From: an uncultured Marinilabiliales bacterium
Lineage (GTDB): Bacteria > Bacteroidota > Bacteroidia > Bacteroidales > BM520
Length of the DNA stretch: 16,742 nt
Reading direction: 5' to 3'
NCBI GenBank assembly: GCA_937877575.1
Contig: CALFIZ010000003.1
Span: 1-16,742 of the forward strand
This document shows positions 6,942 through 14,809 of the stretch, in pieces. Each line of letters begins with the position of its first letter. Position 1 is the stretch's first letter. The notes under the pieces were generated by a model. The model worked only from the letters and a program-made list of their open reading frames with translations, had not been told where the DNA came from and made no database searches. A program made the position numbers and the translations under genes.

Positions 6942-7397
6942 TTATTTCATTATCTGATAGGTCCCGTCGCTGAACAGGACAACTATGGAGTCTATTCCGT
7001 TTTTAGGCATGGGCGCGTTGTTTGTGCTTACCGGTGCAGATGTGCGTTGTTTTGTCTCATCGGGCGACTTTGCCGGATTTTCCTCCTTTACAACGGCTAT
7101 GACGGCAGGGGACTCTTCTTTTGCTTTCTCCTTTGCCGGTGCCTTTGGTTTGGATTGTGTGGCATCCGGTTTTTCATTGCCTGTTTTGTTATTGTACATT
7201 TCACCTACACCTCTCGCAAGCCAGTCGAGATTTATGTCAGGAAACGTTTCCACTACCTTGATAATGAAGTCAAGACTCGGATTGTTTCGTCCCGACAATA
7301 TGTGTGACAACGTCGAACGCTGTATGTTTATGGCAGCTGCAAATTGAGTCGGGCTGAGCTTTTTCGCTTCCATAACCTTGTTTATTCTTGTAATCAT
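6942..7397 (-). CDS. XRE-family helix-turn-helix transcriptional regulator
   Basis: This 151-residue cytoplasmic DNA-binding protein has a Cro/CI-type HTH in residues 1-60. SPTQFAAAINIQRSTLSHILSGRNNPS is the helix-turn-helix core (about 15-41, quoted in part by its key residues Q18, A21, S28, S31). WLARGVGEMY ends the domain. A long Ala/Pro/Lys/Glu-rich, probably disordered linker follows (75-130). The short C-terminal strand pair DSIVVLFSDGTYQIMK is a tail type I recall from Bacteroidetes XRE proteins. Three palindromes upstream suggest autoregulation. It is divergent from nrnA. The regulated genes beyond itself cannot be read from the sequence. Confidence 0.9.
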   Translation of the reverse strand: MITRINKVMEAKKLSPTQFAAAINIQRSTLSHILSGRNNPSLDFIIKVVETFPDINLDWLARGVGEMYNNKTGNEKPDATQSKPKAPAKEKAKEESPAVIAVVKEENPAKSPDETKQRTSAPVSTNNAPMPKNGIDSIVVLFSDGTYQIMK

Positions 7398-7428
7398 GAT
7401 TCTATACGGATTGCCGCTTTTGTTTTGG

Positions 7429-7531
7429 TTACAAAAGTAAATAATTTTTTCGATATGGCGTCACATTTTGCAAATTAATTTTTGATTACAAAAGTAAACA
7501 ATAGGGCGGGTGCGGTTGTTTACAAAAGTAA
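7429..7531. promoter_or_regulatory. Three identical palindromic operators (TTACAAAAGTAA)
   Basis: TTACAAAAGTAA occurs exactly at 7429-7440, 7486-7497 and 7520-7531 (start spacings 57 and 34 bp). The arms TTAC/GTAA are a perfect inverted repeat around AAAA. Read on the minus strand each copy also contains TACTTTTG, a -7 element, so a bound regulator would cover the promoter of the XRE gene starting at 7397. The first copy is 32 bp upstream of that start. Binding by the adjacent regulator is inferred. Confidence 0.65.
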
Positions 7532-7598
7532 CAAAATGTGGTTTTGAAATGCTCAATAAAAAATTAGGAATATGTTTTTAAAAATTAATTTTTTCAGA

Positions 7599-7606
7599 TA
7601 TTTTTG
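7599..7606 (+). promoter_or_regulatory. -7 element for nrnA
   Basis: TATTTTTG fits TAnnTTTG, 20 bp before the nrnA ATG at 7627. It is 67 bp beyond the last palindromic operator. The remaining part of the 229-bp gap is AT-rich with no other structure seen. Confidence 0.55.
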
Positions 7607-7626
7607 CGCCAAATTTCAGCAGAAAA

Positions 7627-8655
7627 ATGAATCAAGAGTGGGCTGACAAATTCGAGAATTACATTTTAAGTGCGCGTTCGATTGTGGTGTGTGTGCATAA
7701 GTCACCCGACCCTGATGCCATTGGGTCGCTCGCTGCCGCGCAGAGGTTCTATGATAACTATTTCGCAAAAAAACATGATGCCGAAATCCATTATATCATA
7801 CCTGACGAACTGCCTGACCACCTTCAATGGATGATTGAAGGAGAACGTGACAAGTATCTGATTGATGATGATTTCCAAAAAAACGGCGAAAAGATTTTCA
7901 ACGATGCCGACCTTATCGTCTGCATGGATTTGTCTGATTCCGCACGTATCGGTATGTACGGACCTCTATTTGAAAAGTCGGATGCAATTAAAGTCAACAT
8001 AGACCATCACCCTAAAATTTGTGATGATTTCGACTTTGTGGTGCGTGACACGTCGGTTTCTTCAACCTCCGAACTGCTGTTTACATTGCTGTCGCTCATC
8101 AGTGCCGAATCAATTGACTCCTGCATCGCAAATGCGTTATATGCCGGTATTCTTGGTGATACAGGCTCTTTCAGCTATAGCTGCGACAGACCTTCCACAT
8201 ATTATGTCGTTGCCGAATTGCTGACCTTGGGCGCTGAAGTCGATAGGATTCACGAGCTGCTTTTCAACAATTATCCGTATGAGCGGACACAACTGCTTGG
8301 ATATGTACTTGACAAGAAGCTGAAACTTGTTAAAGTGAATAATGAGATGGTTTCATATTATACTTTGAGTACCAAGGAGTTGGAGGAATATCATTACAAA
8401 CCTGGATATCTTGAGAATGTCATTAATTATGCTCTGAATATTAAGGGCGTGAATGTCGCTGCTTCTTTTGTCCAACGAAATAATAATTTAATCAGAATTT
8501 CGTTACGTTCTAAAGGAAAGATTAGAATCAATGATTTTGCGTGCAATTATTTCAACGGTGGCGGCCATCCTAACGCTTCCGGCGCTTCCGTTTACGACAA
8601 GACCCTTGAAGAATGCGTGGATATTTATTTGAAAAACATTGCAGAAGTATTCTGA
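7627..8655 (+). CDS. nrnA: DHH-family oligoribonuclease / pAp phosphatase (NrnA type)
   Basis: It degrades 2-5 nt RNA fragments and dephosphorylates 3'-phosphoadenosine 5'-phosphate, and depends on Mn2+. The 342 residues contain motif I HKSPDPDAIGS (24-34; DPD replaces the more usual DGD), motif II CMDLSDSARIG (Asp101), the family motif DHH (126-128) and GILGDTGSFSYS (Asp178). The DHHA1 substrate-binding motif GGGHPNASG is at 311-319. Length and motif order match NrnA rather than RecJ. It begins a run with the overlapping FKBP-type gene and galK. The paralogous cyclic-di-AMP phosphodiesterase GdpP has extra N-terminal domains that are absent here. Confidence 0.92.
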   Translation: MNQEWADKFENYILSARSIVVCVHKSPDPDAIGSLAAAQRFYDNYFAKKHDAEIHYIIPDELPDHLQWMIEGERDKYLIDDDFQKNGEKIFNDADLIVCMDLSDSARIGMYGPLFEKSDAIKVNIDHHPKICDDFDFVVRDTSVSSTSELLFTLLSLISAESIDSCIANALYAGILGDTGSFSYSCDRPSTYYVVAELLTLGAEVDRIHELLFNNYPYERTQLLGYVLDKKLKLVKVNNEMVSYYTLSTKELEEYHYKPGYLENVINYALNIKGVNVAASFVQRNNNLIRISLRSKGKIRINDFACNYFNGGGHPNASGASVYDKTLEECVDIYLKNIAEVF

Positions 8656-9182
8656 ACGTTACGGTAATCGTTTTTGCATCATTGCTGCTCCACTCATGCA
8701 ACGGTCGTAGCGGAAAACAAGCGGAGACCGATGTTGCGGAGCAATACCACACTATTGATTCCGAAATACTCTTTGACGCCCACAAAGAGGCTATGAGAAA
8801 GGAAAAAATCCAGATTAACGATTTCATCGAACGATATAATTGGAATATGCTCGAATCACCGACAGGCCTAAGATACATGATTTATAAGCACGGAAACGGC
8901 AGACAGGTCGAGAAAAACGATATTGTCGTCCTTGATTACACCGTGAAGTTTCTCAACGGGCAGCTTGTATATTCTTCCGAAAATGACGGGGTGAAGATAT
9001 TCCAGCTGTCACACTCCGATGAGACCGCCGGTCTGGAAGAGGGGATTCTCATGCTTCATGTCGGAGATAGGGCGAGGTTTATCGTTCCGTCGTACCTTGC
9101 ATACGGCGTCACCGGCGACCTGAAGAAAATCTCAACCAACAATACACTTGTATATGACATACAATTAACTGATATCAAATAG
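8613..9182 (+). CDS. FKBP-type peptidyl-prolyl cis-trans isomerase lipoprotein (GldI-like)
   Basis: This 189-residue protein has an N-terminal hydrophobic segment ending in a lipobox-like LLLHSC (Cys29), so it is probably a lipoprotein. A helical linker (about 35-75) leads to one FKBP domain (about 80-189) with NDIVVLDYTVKFLNG, a conserved turn at GLEEGILMLHVGDRARFIVPS (about 138-158) and LAYG. Architecture and size resemble GldI of gliding Bacteroidetes, a T9SS-associated isomerase, though general envelope folding is equally possible. The ATG at 8613 overlaps the nrnA 3' end by 43 nt in another frame. A later start would cut into the signal sequence, so I keep it. galK starts 9 nt after its stop. 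Confidence 0.88.
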   Translation: MRGYLFEKHCRSILNVTVIVFASLLLHSCNGRSGKQAETDVAEQYHTIDSEILFDAHKEAMRKEKIQINDFIERYNWNMLESPTGLRYMIYKHGNGRQVEKNDIVVLDYTVKFLNGQLVYSSENDGVKIFQLSHSDETAGLEEGILMLHVGDRARFIVPSYLAYGVTGDLKKISTNNTLVYDIQLTDIK

Positions 9183-9191
9183 ATTAAGAAT

Positions 9192-10310
9192 ATGAAACGA
9201 CCGGATAAGTTTGACTATTTTGCCCCGGGACGCGTGAATCTCATAGGGGAGCATATCGATTATTGCGGAGGTTATGTGCTGCCGTTTGCCATCAACTTGG
9301 GCACTTATCTGTCCGTCAAACCTAATGGCGGCAGTTGTCACAGGTTTGCGACGGATAATTATGAACCTCATGAAGTGAAAGTTGATGTGAACAATTTAAC
9401 TCCTTTGCAGAAAGGACTTTGGGTTAATTATCCTTTGGGGATGATTGCTTTGTTTGCAGAGAAAGGATTCCGTTTGCCCGCCTGTGATTTCTATTATTAC
9501 GGGAATCTTCCGTCCGGAGCCGGTCTGTCCTCTTCCGCATCGGTTGAGCTTGTCACCGCAGTGGCACTCAACGATTTGCTCCATTCCGGTATGGATTTGC
9601 TGGAACTGGTGAAAATGGCAAAAGACTGTGAGAACAACTTCGTTGGCGTCAATTGCGGCATCATGGACCAGTTTGCAGTCGGCTTCGGTAAGAAGGACAA
9701 TTCCATTCTGCTGAACTGCAACACTTTGGACTATTCATACGCGGATTTCAATCTCGGTGACAATGTCGTTGTTGTCGTAAACACCAATAAAGTCCGTAAA
9801 CTCACCGATTCAAAATACAATGAAAGATTCAGCCAATGTCTTGAACTGAAGAAAATAATCGGCGGTGTGCGTGAGATAGGCTGTCTGTGTGACCTCAAGT
9901 CCGATGAAATAGGCGAGTACCGTGCTCTTATAAACGATGATGTCTTATTCAGAAGGCTGAGACATGTCGTTACTGAGAACGAAAGAGTTTTTCAGACGTA
10001 TCATGCGTTGAAAGACAATAATTTGCAGGAGGTGGGTAAACTTTTGGTTGAGGCTCATGCTTCCATCAGGGATGATTATGAAGCGACAGGAATTGAACTT
10101 GATACCATTGTCGCGACTGCAATGGAAATCGACGGGGTGACAGGGGCCAGGATGACCGGCGGAGGTTTCGGCGGCTGTGCCCTGGCTATAGTCAATGAAG
10201 ACAAAGTGGAGGATTTTAAGGGAAGGCTCGCCGAACGCTATACTCAAAAGACCGGGTTGGTACCGTCTTTTTATCCGGTGAAACCTGCCGACGGTGCTAA
10301 AAAAATATAA
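9192..10310 (+). CDS. galK: Galactokinase
   Basis: It phosphorylates galactose to galactose 1-phosphate with ATP, the entry step of the Leloir pathway. The 372 residues belong to the GHMP kinase family. They contain the galactokinase signature GRVNLIGEHIDYCGG (13-27), the ATP-binding LPSGAGLSSSAS (106-117), CGIMDQF with the catalytic-type Asp159, and the third motif GGGFGG (323-328). It is the last gene of the nrnA-FKBP-galK run. No other gal genes are present in the window, so co-regulation with galactose metabolism is not evident here. Confidence 0.95.
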   Translation: MKRPDKFDYFAPGRVNLIGEHIDYCGGYVLPFAINLGTYLSVKPNGGSCHRFATDNYEPHEVKVDVNNLTPLQKGLWVNYPLGMIALFAEKGFRLPACDFYYYGNLPSGAGLSSSASVELVTAVALNDLLHSGMDLLELVKMAKDCENNFVGVNCGIMDQFAVGFGKKDNSILLNCNTLDYSYADFNLGDNVVVVVNTNKVRKLTDSKYNERFSQCLELKKIIGGVREIGCLCDLKSDEIGEYRALINDDVLFRRLRHVVTENERVFQTYHALKDNNLQEVGKLLVEAHASIRDDYEATGIELDTIVATAMEIDGVTGARMTGGGFGGCALAIVNEDKVEDFKGRLAERYTQKTGLVPSFYPVKPADGAKKI

Positions 10311-10346
10311 ATATTAAATAAAAATCCTTTTCTTGGAAAAATGTTG

Positions 10347-10354
10347 TAAATTTG
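10347..10354 (+). promoter_or_regulatory. -7 element for the bamD operon
   Basis: TAAATTTG fits TAnnTTTG, 23 bp upstream of the bamD ATG at 10378. No clear -33 partner is seen at the usual distance. Confidence 0.55.
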
Positions 10355-10377
10355 CAAACTTATTACAGAATGTCCCT

Positions 10378-11172
10378 ATGAAGAAAAATAAATGGTGGCT
10401 TTTATTAGTGTTTGCAAGTGTTTTCACGCTTTCCACATCATGCTCGGATTATCAGAAAATCTTGAAATCCGGAGATACTGATGCCATTTATGCTGAAGCT
10501 ATGCGCCTTTATGAAAACGAGGCATACGCAAAAACACTGCAAATGTTCGACAAAATAGCAGTCTTTGTCAAGGGAACTGACAAGGAGGAGCCGCTGAATT
10601 ACTATTACGCCCAGTGTTATTATCAGACGGGAGAATATACTTTGGCAAGCTATTACTTCAAAAAGTACATCCGCCAGTTCCCGTTCAGCGGACGTGCAGA
10701 GGAATGTGCGTATCTTTCAGCATTGTGCAAATACTATCAGTCACCTGTTTATTCCCTTGACCAGAGCCCTACCAACGATGCTATCAAGGAGATGCAGTCG
10801 TTCATCAACAATTATCCACTAAGCCCTAAGGTTGAGGAATGTAACGGCTATATTGATGAACTGAGAGCAAAACTTGAGGAGAAGGATTTCAGAATCGCCA
10901 TGATGTATTTCAAGATGGAAGAATACAAGGCTTCGATCGTGTGTTTCAAGAATATTCTGAAAGACTATCCTAATACAAGCCATAAGGAGATCATCCTATG
11001 CAACATAGTGAAGGCCGGTTATGAGTACGCACGTAACAGCGTGCCTTCAAAACAGAAGGAACGTTATAAGGAAGTGGTCGAGAATTATCAGAAATTCATT
11101 TCGGCTTATCCTGATTCCCAATATATTAGAGAAATTGAACACTGCTACAAGACAGCAGTCGCCTTTGTGTAA
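10378..11172 (+). CDS. bamD: Outer-membrane assembly lipoprotein BamD
   Basis: It is the TPR lipoprotein of the BAM complex, which folds outer-membrane proteins. I start it at ATG 10378, giving 264 residues that begin MKKNKWWLLLVFA. The frame also has an ATG at 10333, but that start would precede the promoter and the signal peptide. The lipoprotein cysteine is Cys22 in STSCSDYQKILKSGD. Tandem TPR-like helices follow, for example YYYAQCYYQTGEYTLASYYF, FPFSGRAEECAYLSAL and YPLSPKVEECNGYI. The length and the SDYQKILKS start match Bacteroidetes BamD. It leads the bamD-rpoZ-porD-recN run, with rpoZ 23 nt after its stop. Confidence 0.93.
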   Translation: MKKNKWWLLLVFASVFTLSTSCSDYQKILKSGDTDAIYAEAMRLYENEAYAKTLQMFDKIAVFVKGTDKEEPLNYYYAQCYYQTGEYTLASYYFKKYIRQFPFSGRAEECAYLSALCKYYQSPVYSLDQSPTNDAIKEMQSFINNYPLSPKVEECNGYIDELRAKLEEKDFRIAMMYFKMEEYKASIVCFKNILKDYPNTSHKEIILCNIVKAGYEYARNSVPSKQKERYKEVVENYQKFISAYPDSQYIREIEHCYKTAVAFV

Positions 11173-11195
11173 AAAATAAAAAAATATATTTCAAC

Positions 11196-11642
11196 ATGGA
11201 TTACAAAAAGTATAGAATTGGTAAAGAAGCTATTACAAGAAATTTGAATGACTTTGACAAAGAGACAGGCAATATTTACAAAACTGTCGTCATCCTTTCA
11301 AAACGCGCTGACCAGATAGGCCAGGAAATGAAGGAGGAACTTCATCAGAAAATCCAGGAATTTCAGACTACTAACGACACTCTGGAAGAGGTCTTCGAAA
11401 ACCGCGAACAGATTGAACTCGCAAAATATTATGAACAGTTGCCAAAGCCTACGTTGATGGCTATTCATGAATTCGAGGAAGGTGACCTTGTCTATACTAT
11501 GGGAAATAGCGACAGTTCAGAGGAAGAATATATAGAACAACACAACGACGAGAGAAGAATGGAAGACAGACGTGCTCCGAGACACGAGCAAAGGACTGTC
11601 GCCGATGCGGCTGAAGCAGAAAGAGCATCCAATGAAGCTTAA
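11196..11642 (+). CDS. rpoZ: RNA polymerase omega subunit, Bacteroidetes type, with C-terminal extension
   Basis: This small subunit supports assembly of RNA polymerase. The first 105 or so residues (MDYKKYRIG, then TGNIYKTVVILSKRADQIG, EEVFENREQIE and YYEQLPKPTLMAIHEFEEG) match the omega form found in Bacteroidetes, which is typically about 105-115 residues as I recall it. Here it runs to 148 residues with an acidic then Arg/Glu-rich low-complexity tail (about 112-148). The tail's end overlaps the porD start by 11 nt, suggesting translational coupling. Its position after bamD fits the family's usual setting. Confidence 0.9.
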   Translation: MDYKKYRIGKEAITRNLNDFDKETGNIYKTVVILSKRADQIGQEMKEELHQKIQEFQTTNDTLEEVFENREQIELAKYYEQLPKPTLMAIHEFEEGDLVYTMGNSDSSEEEYIEQHNDERRMEDRRAPRHEQRTVADAAEAERASNEA

Positions 11643-12537
11643 AAGGTTGTTTATAGTTTTGCTATGCGCCTCCTGCGCAGTCTCTGCAATGTCTCAGGAC
11701 TTGAGATGTCAGGTTTCCGTGTCATCGAAAAGTTCTGACGGTAACGTTGACAGGACTATATACCAGGAGATGCAGAGGTCAATCCAGGAACTTGTCAACG
11801 GAATAAAATGGTGCAATTATACCGTTGGCCCTGAGGAACGCATAGAATGCACTATGCAGTTCTCCATCAGCGAAAGAGTTACCGATGAGAAATTCAGAGG
11901 AAAACTCAACTATGCGGTGCGCCGTCCGGTCTATAACACTTCATATACCACAACGCTTCTGAGCGGTACCGATGAGGATATCGAATTCGATTATGTCCAG
12001 GGTAATCCGCTGGTTTACAATGAAAACAGTTTCGATGACAACCTGACTTCCCTTGTGGGCTTCTATATTAACATATTTCTCGGCGTATTCTTCGATTCCT
12101 TCGCATTGAATGCCGGCTCCGAATATTACGAAAAGGCACAGGCTATAGTCAACAACGCCCAGTCGGCTGTAGAACCCGGCTGGCGCTCATACCAGAAAAC
12201 CCAAAGAAACAGATACTGGATTGCTGAAAATCTCCTCAACCCTTCCTATAAGGAATACCACGACTATCTGTATAAACTGCATCTGAAAGGTCTTGATGTC
12301 ATGGCTGAAAATATGGAACTCGGACGTTCCTACGCTACCCAGGCTGTAGAAAACCTTAGAAATGTGAACCGTCAGAAATCGGGACTTTTCATAATAACAC
12401 TGACACTCGAAGCAAAAAGGGACGAACTGATAAAAATGTTCACCGAGGCAGGCGATAACGACAAGAACAAATTCGTTCAGTATATGAATGAAATAGACCC
12501 TGCAAACTCTTCAAAGTATAACGCCATAAAAAAATAA
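11632..12537 (+). CDS. porD: Type IX secretion system protein PorD (DUF4835 family)
   Basis: This 301-residue exported protein has signal peptide MKLKRLFIVLLCASCAVSAMSQ. The mature part begins DLRCQVSVSS. Family features include IYQEMQRSIQELVNGIKW (about 42-60), an IECTMQFSISE strand, the NSFDDNLTSLVGFYINIFLG segment (about 130-150), DSFALNAGSEYYEKAQ and a basic helix around YWIAENLLNPSY. These match DUF4835, named PorD in T9SS-bearing Bacteroidetes; its exact role in the machinery is poorly defined. I chose ATG 11632 because it begins the signal peptide; the frame is open 60 nt further upstream within rpoZ. It supports a working T9SS, consistent with the cargo protease upstream. Confidence 0.88.
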   Translation: MKLKRLFIVLLCASCAVSAMSQDLRCQVSVSSKSSDGNVDRTIYQEMQRSIQELVNGIKWCNYTVGPEERIECTMQFSISERVTDEKFRGKLNYAVRRPVYNTSYTTTLLSGTDEDIEFDYVQGNPLVYNENSFDDNLTSLVGFYINIFLGVFFDSFALNAGSEYYEKAQAIVNNAQSAVEPGWRSYQKTQRNRYWIAENLLNPSYKEYHDYLYKLHLKGLDVMAENMELGRSYATQAVENLRNVNRQKSGLFIITLTLEAKRDELIKMFTEAGDNDKNKFVQYMNEIDPANSSKYNAIKK

Positions 12538-12556
12538 CCCCAATCACTTATCCCAC

Positions 12557-14221
12557 TTGGCCTTGATTAAGTCTCTCTACATCAGGAATTATGTGCTTAT
12601 TGACGAATCAGAGCTGACTTTTAACAAAGGTCTGACCTGTATTACAGGTGAAGCGGGAGCCGGTAAATCCATAATCCTGGGCGCAATAGGACTCGTTCTG
12701 GGCGACAGGGCTGATACCAAACTGTGTTTCGACAAGGACGAGAAAAGCATCATCGAGGCTGCCTTTGAATTCGAAGATGATAAACTCAAATCATTTTTTG
12801 AGGAAAACAATATCGACTATGAGACTAACAGCACCGTCCGCCGCGAAATAACACCACAGGGGAAATCCAGATGCTTTATCAACGATACACCGGTCAACCT
12901 GCAGGTTATCAAGACTTTAGGGCTGAAGATATTGGACTTGCATACACAGTACCAGAAGTTTTCACTAAGTGACAACAACTCACAGCTGGAATATCTCGAC
13001 AATTATATCAATGATGCTCATTCAATCGAGGACTATCAAAAATGCTATAATGCGTATATCGCTGTAAGCCAGGAACTTGAAGCGTCGAAGACCTTGTTGG
13101 AGAAACAGACTAAGGAAAAGGATTACGTCAATTTCCTGTATAAGGAACTGGAAGAGGCAAAACTCGTTGCCGGTGAACTTGAAACGCTCGAAAAGGAACT
13201 TGACCGTCTGAATAATGCGGAACTCATAAAGGATAAGCTTACAACGTCAGTATATGCGCTCTCCGACAATGAAGAAATGAATGTGCTGACTCTATGTCAC
13301 GACATCAAGTCGAATCTGTCATCTGTTGCTTCCTATCTGGAAAACGGTGAGGACCTTGTGCAACGCTTTGATTCCACGTATATTGAACTTAAAGATATTT
13401 ACGGCGAAGTGTCTTCTGAGTTGGATAAGATAGAGTTTAATCCGCAGCGTCAGCAACAATGTAACGAAAGAATCGATTTTCTCTACACACTGATGCGCAA
13501 GCATAATGTCAATACCGTTGATGAGCTGATAGATGTGAAGAACCGCCTCTCAAACAGTCTCTTCGATATTGACAGGCTGTCTGAAAAAATCCGGTCTCTG
13601 ACTGCTGAAAAAGACTCCCTGCTGATGGACCTTTCCCTGAAATCAGACAAACTATCCAAACAAAGGAAATCATCGGCTGCCGAGTTGTCACGTCTAATAT
13701 CCAATGAACTTGAAGAACTTGGAATACAGCATAATAAATTTGTTATTTCAATAACTGCTTTAAGTGATTTTACAAGTACCGGAAAGGATTACGCGGAGTT
13801 TTTGTTCAGTGGAAATGTAGGGGTTGAACCTGCACCGGTATTTCATACCGCATCGGGCGGAGAACTGTCACGAATTATGCTTGCACTTAAGACTGTGATA
13901 GCTTCACGGAATTATATCGACACCATGATTTTCGATGAAATAGATAGCGGAATATCAGGTGTCACCGCTTCTGCCGTCGCCTCCAAGATGAAATTGTTGT
14001 CGGAAAAGATACAAGTCATAGCCATCACCCATCTGCCGCAGATAGCCGCAAAGGCGGATGCTCAATATGAGGTTTATAAGGAATCCACTGAGCAGCGGAC
14101 ATACACAAAAGTGAAATTACTGTCGTTTGATGAGAGAATTGCGGCAATCGCTTCCATGATTAGCGGCAGTATAGTCAATGAGGACGCGTTGAATAATGCC
14201 CGTTTCCTGTTGAACAATTAA
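12557..14221 (+). CDS. recN: DNA repair protein RecN
   Basis: This SMC-like ATPase acts in double-strand break repair. The 554-residue length matches RecN. Walker A is GEAGAGKS (31-38), with Ala where Thr is common. Two coiled-coil arms flank a central region (about 150-400). The ABC signature SGGELSRI is at 433-440, Walker B MIFDEIDSGISG has Asp460-Glu461, and the H-loop is ITHLPQIA (His492). The start must be a TTG: TTG 12557 (MALIKSLYIRN) or TTG 12563 (MIKSLYIRN). No in-frame ATG precedes Walker A, and there is no upstream ATG in the 19-bp gap after porD. It is the last gene of the bamD run. Confidence 0.94.
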   Translation: MALIKSLYIRNYVLIDESELTFNKGLTCITGEAGAGKSIILGAIGLVLGDRADTKLCFDKDEKSIIEAAFEFEDDKLKSFFEENNIDYETNSTVRREITPQGKSRCFINDTPVNLQVIKTLGLKILDLHTQYQKFSLSDNNSQLEYLDNYINDAHSIEDYQKCYNAYIAVSQELEASKTLLEKQTKEKDYVNFLYKELEEAKLVAGELETLEKELDRLNNAELIKDKLTTSVYALSDNEEMNVLTLCHDIKSNLSSVASYLENGEDLVQRFDSTYIELKDIYGEVSSELDKIEFNPQRQQQCNERIDFLYTLMRKHNVNTVDELIDVKNRLSNSLFDIDRLSEKIRSLTAEKDSLLMDLSLKSDKLSKQRKSSAAELSRLISNELEELGIQHNKFVISITALSDFTSTGKDYAEFLFSGNVGVEPAPVFHTASGGELSRIMLALKTVIASRNYIDTMIFDEIDSGISGVTASAVASKMKLLSEKIQVIAITHLPQIAAKADAQYEVYKESTEQRTYTKVKLLSFDERIAAIASMISGSIVNEDALNNARFLLNN

Positions 14222-14252
14222 GTCATGTTAATTGCTTAATTATCTGATTTTA

Positions 14253-14269
14253 AGGTGATTGATTCACCT
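14253..14269 (+). terminator. Weak stem-loop after recN
   Basis: AGGTGA (14253-14258) and TCACCT (14264-14269) form a 6-bp stem with a TTGAT loop, 32 nt after the recN stop. Only a short T-run follows (GTTTG), so termination would be weak. Confidence 0.3.
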
Positions 14270-14301
14270 GTTTGAAGTTGGTTGAAAAAAAACATAAAAA
14301 A

Positions 14302-14335
14302 TTGGTTATCAATAGGAAAAAAATATCTACATTTG
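14302..14335 (+). promoter_or_regulatory. Promoter for rplS
   Basis: TACATTTG at 14328-14335 fits TAnnTTTG. TTG at 14302-14304 is a possible -33 element at a slightly long spacing (23 bp). The ATG follows 41 bp downstream. Confidence 0.55.
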
Positions 14336-14376
14336 CAAACTTTTTTAAGTGGAATAATTAATAACATTAGATAGTC

Positions 14377-14748
14377 ATGAAGCAAGAATTATTACAGTAT
14401 GTTGATGGTTTGACCGAGGTTAAGGAATACCCGGATTTCAAGGCAGGTGACACAATTACAGTTACCTATAGAATTGTCGAAGGTAATAAGGAAAGAACTC
14501 AAAGATTTCAAGGTATCGTCATTCAACGTAGAGGTGGTTCAAACCCTACCGCTACATTTACAGTTCGTAAAATATCCAACAATATCGGAGTAGAAAGAAT
14601 ATTCCCTGTTGCATCTCCATTCATTGAATCCATTGATGTCAACAAGCATGGTAGGGTAAGAAGAGCAAGAATCTATTATCTTAGAAATCTTAAAGGTAAG
14701 AAGGCCAAAATCAAAGAGAAAAAAATGGTCAGCACCAATCAGAAATAA
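14377..14748 (+). CDS. rplS: 50S ribosomal protein L19
   Basis: This large-subunit protein sits at the interface with the 30S subunit. The 123 residues show family motifs: FKAGDTITVTYRIVEG, RTQRFQGIVIQRRGG (about 40-54), TFTVRKISNNIGVERIFP and the basic HGRVRRARIYYLRNLKGKKAKIKE tail (about 90-115). It has its own promoter and a strong terminator, so it is monocistronic here. It is not beside trmD/rimM, its usual partners in many Proteobacteria and Firmicutes. Confidence 0.97.
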   Translation: MKQELLQYVDGLTEVKEYPDFKAGDTITVTYRIVEGNKERTQRFQGIVIQRRGGSNPTATFTVRKISNNIGVERIFPVASPFIESIDVNKHGRVRRARIYYLRNLKGKKAKIKEKKMVSTNQK

Positions 14749-14750
14749 AA

Positions 14751-14780
14751 AAAAATCGCCATCATCCGATGGCGATTTTT
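14751..14780. terminator. Strong bidirectional terminator between rplS and mtaB
   Basis: AAAAATCGCCATC (14751-14763) and GATGGCGATTTTT (14768-14780) pair perfectly over 13 bp with an ATCC loop. T's extend to 14784 and A's back to 14747, so the structure works on both strands. It sits just after the rplS stop and 26 bp beyond the mtaB stop. Confidence 0.92.
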
Positions 14781-14809
14781 TTTTGCCTGTCACCTTGATG
14801 TTTTGCCTT

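Noticed and set aside
6985..7347. 120-residue and overlapping 145-residue + strand ORFs
   Set aside because: Both are antisense to the XRE regulator. Their hydrophobic low-complexity sequence mirrors its Ala/Lys-rich linker.
9192..10310. galK as part of a galactose operon
   Set aside because: No galT, galM or transporter is nearby. The neighbours are nrnA and an isomerase lipoprotein.
10333..10377. Upstream ATG for bamD
   Set aside because: It would start before the -7 element and add 15 residues ahead of the lipoprotein signal peptide.
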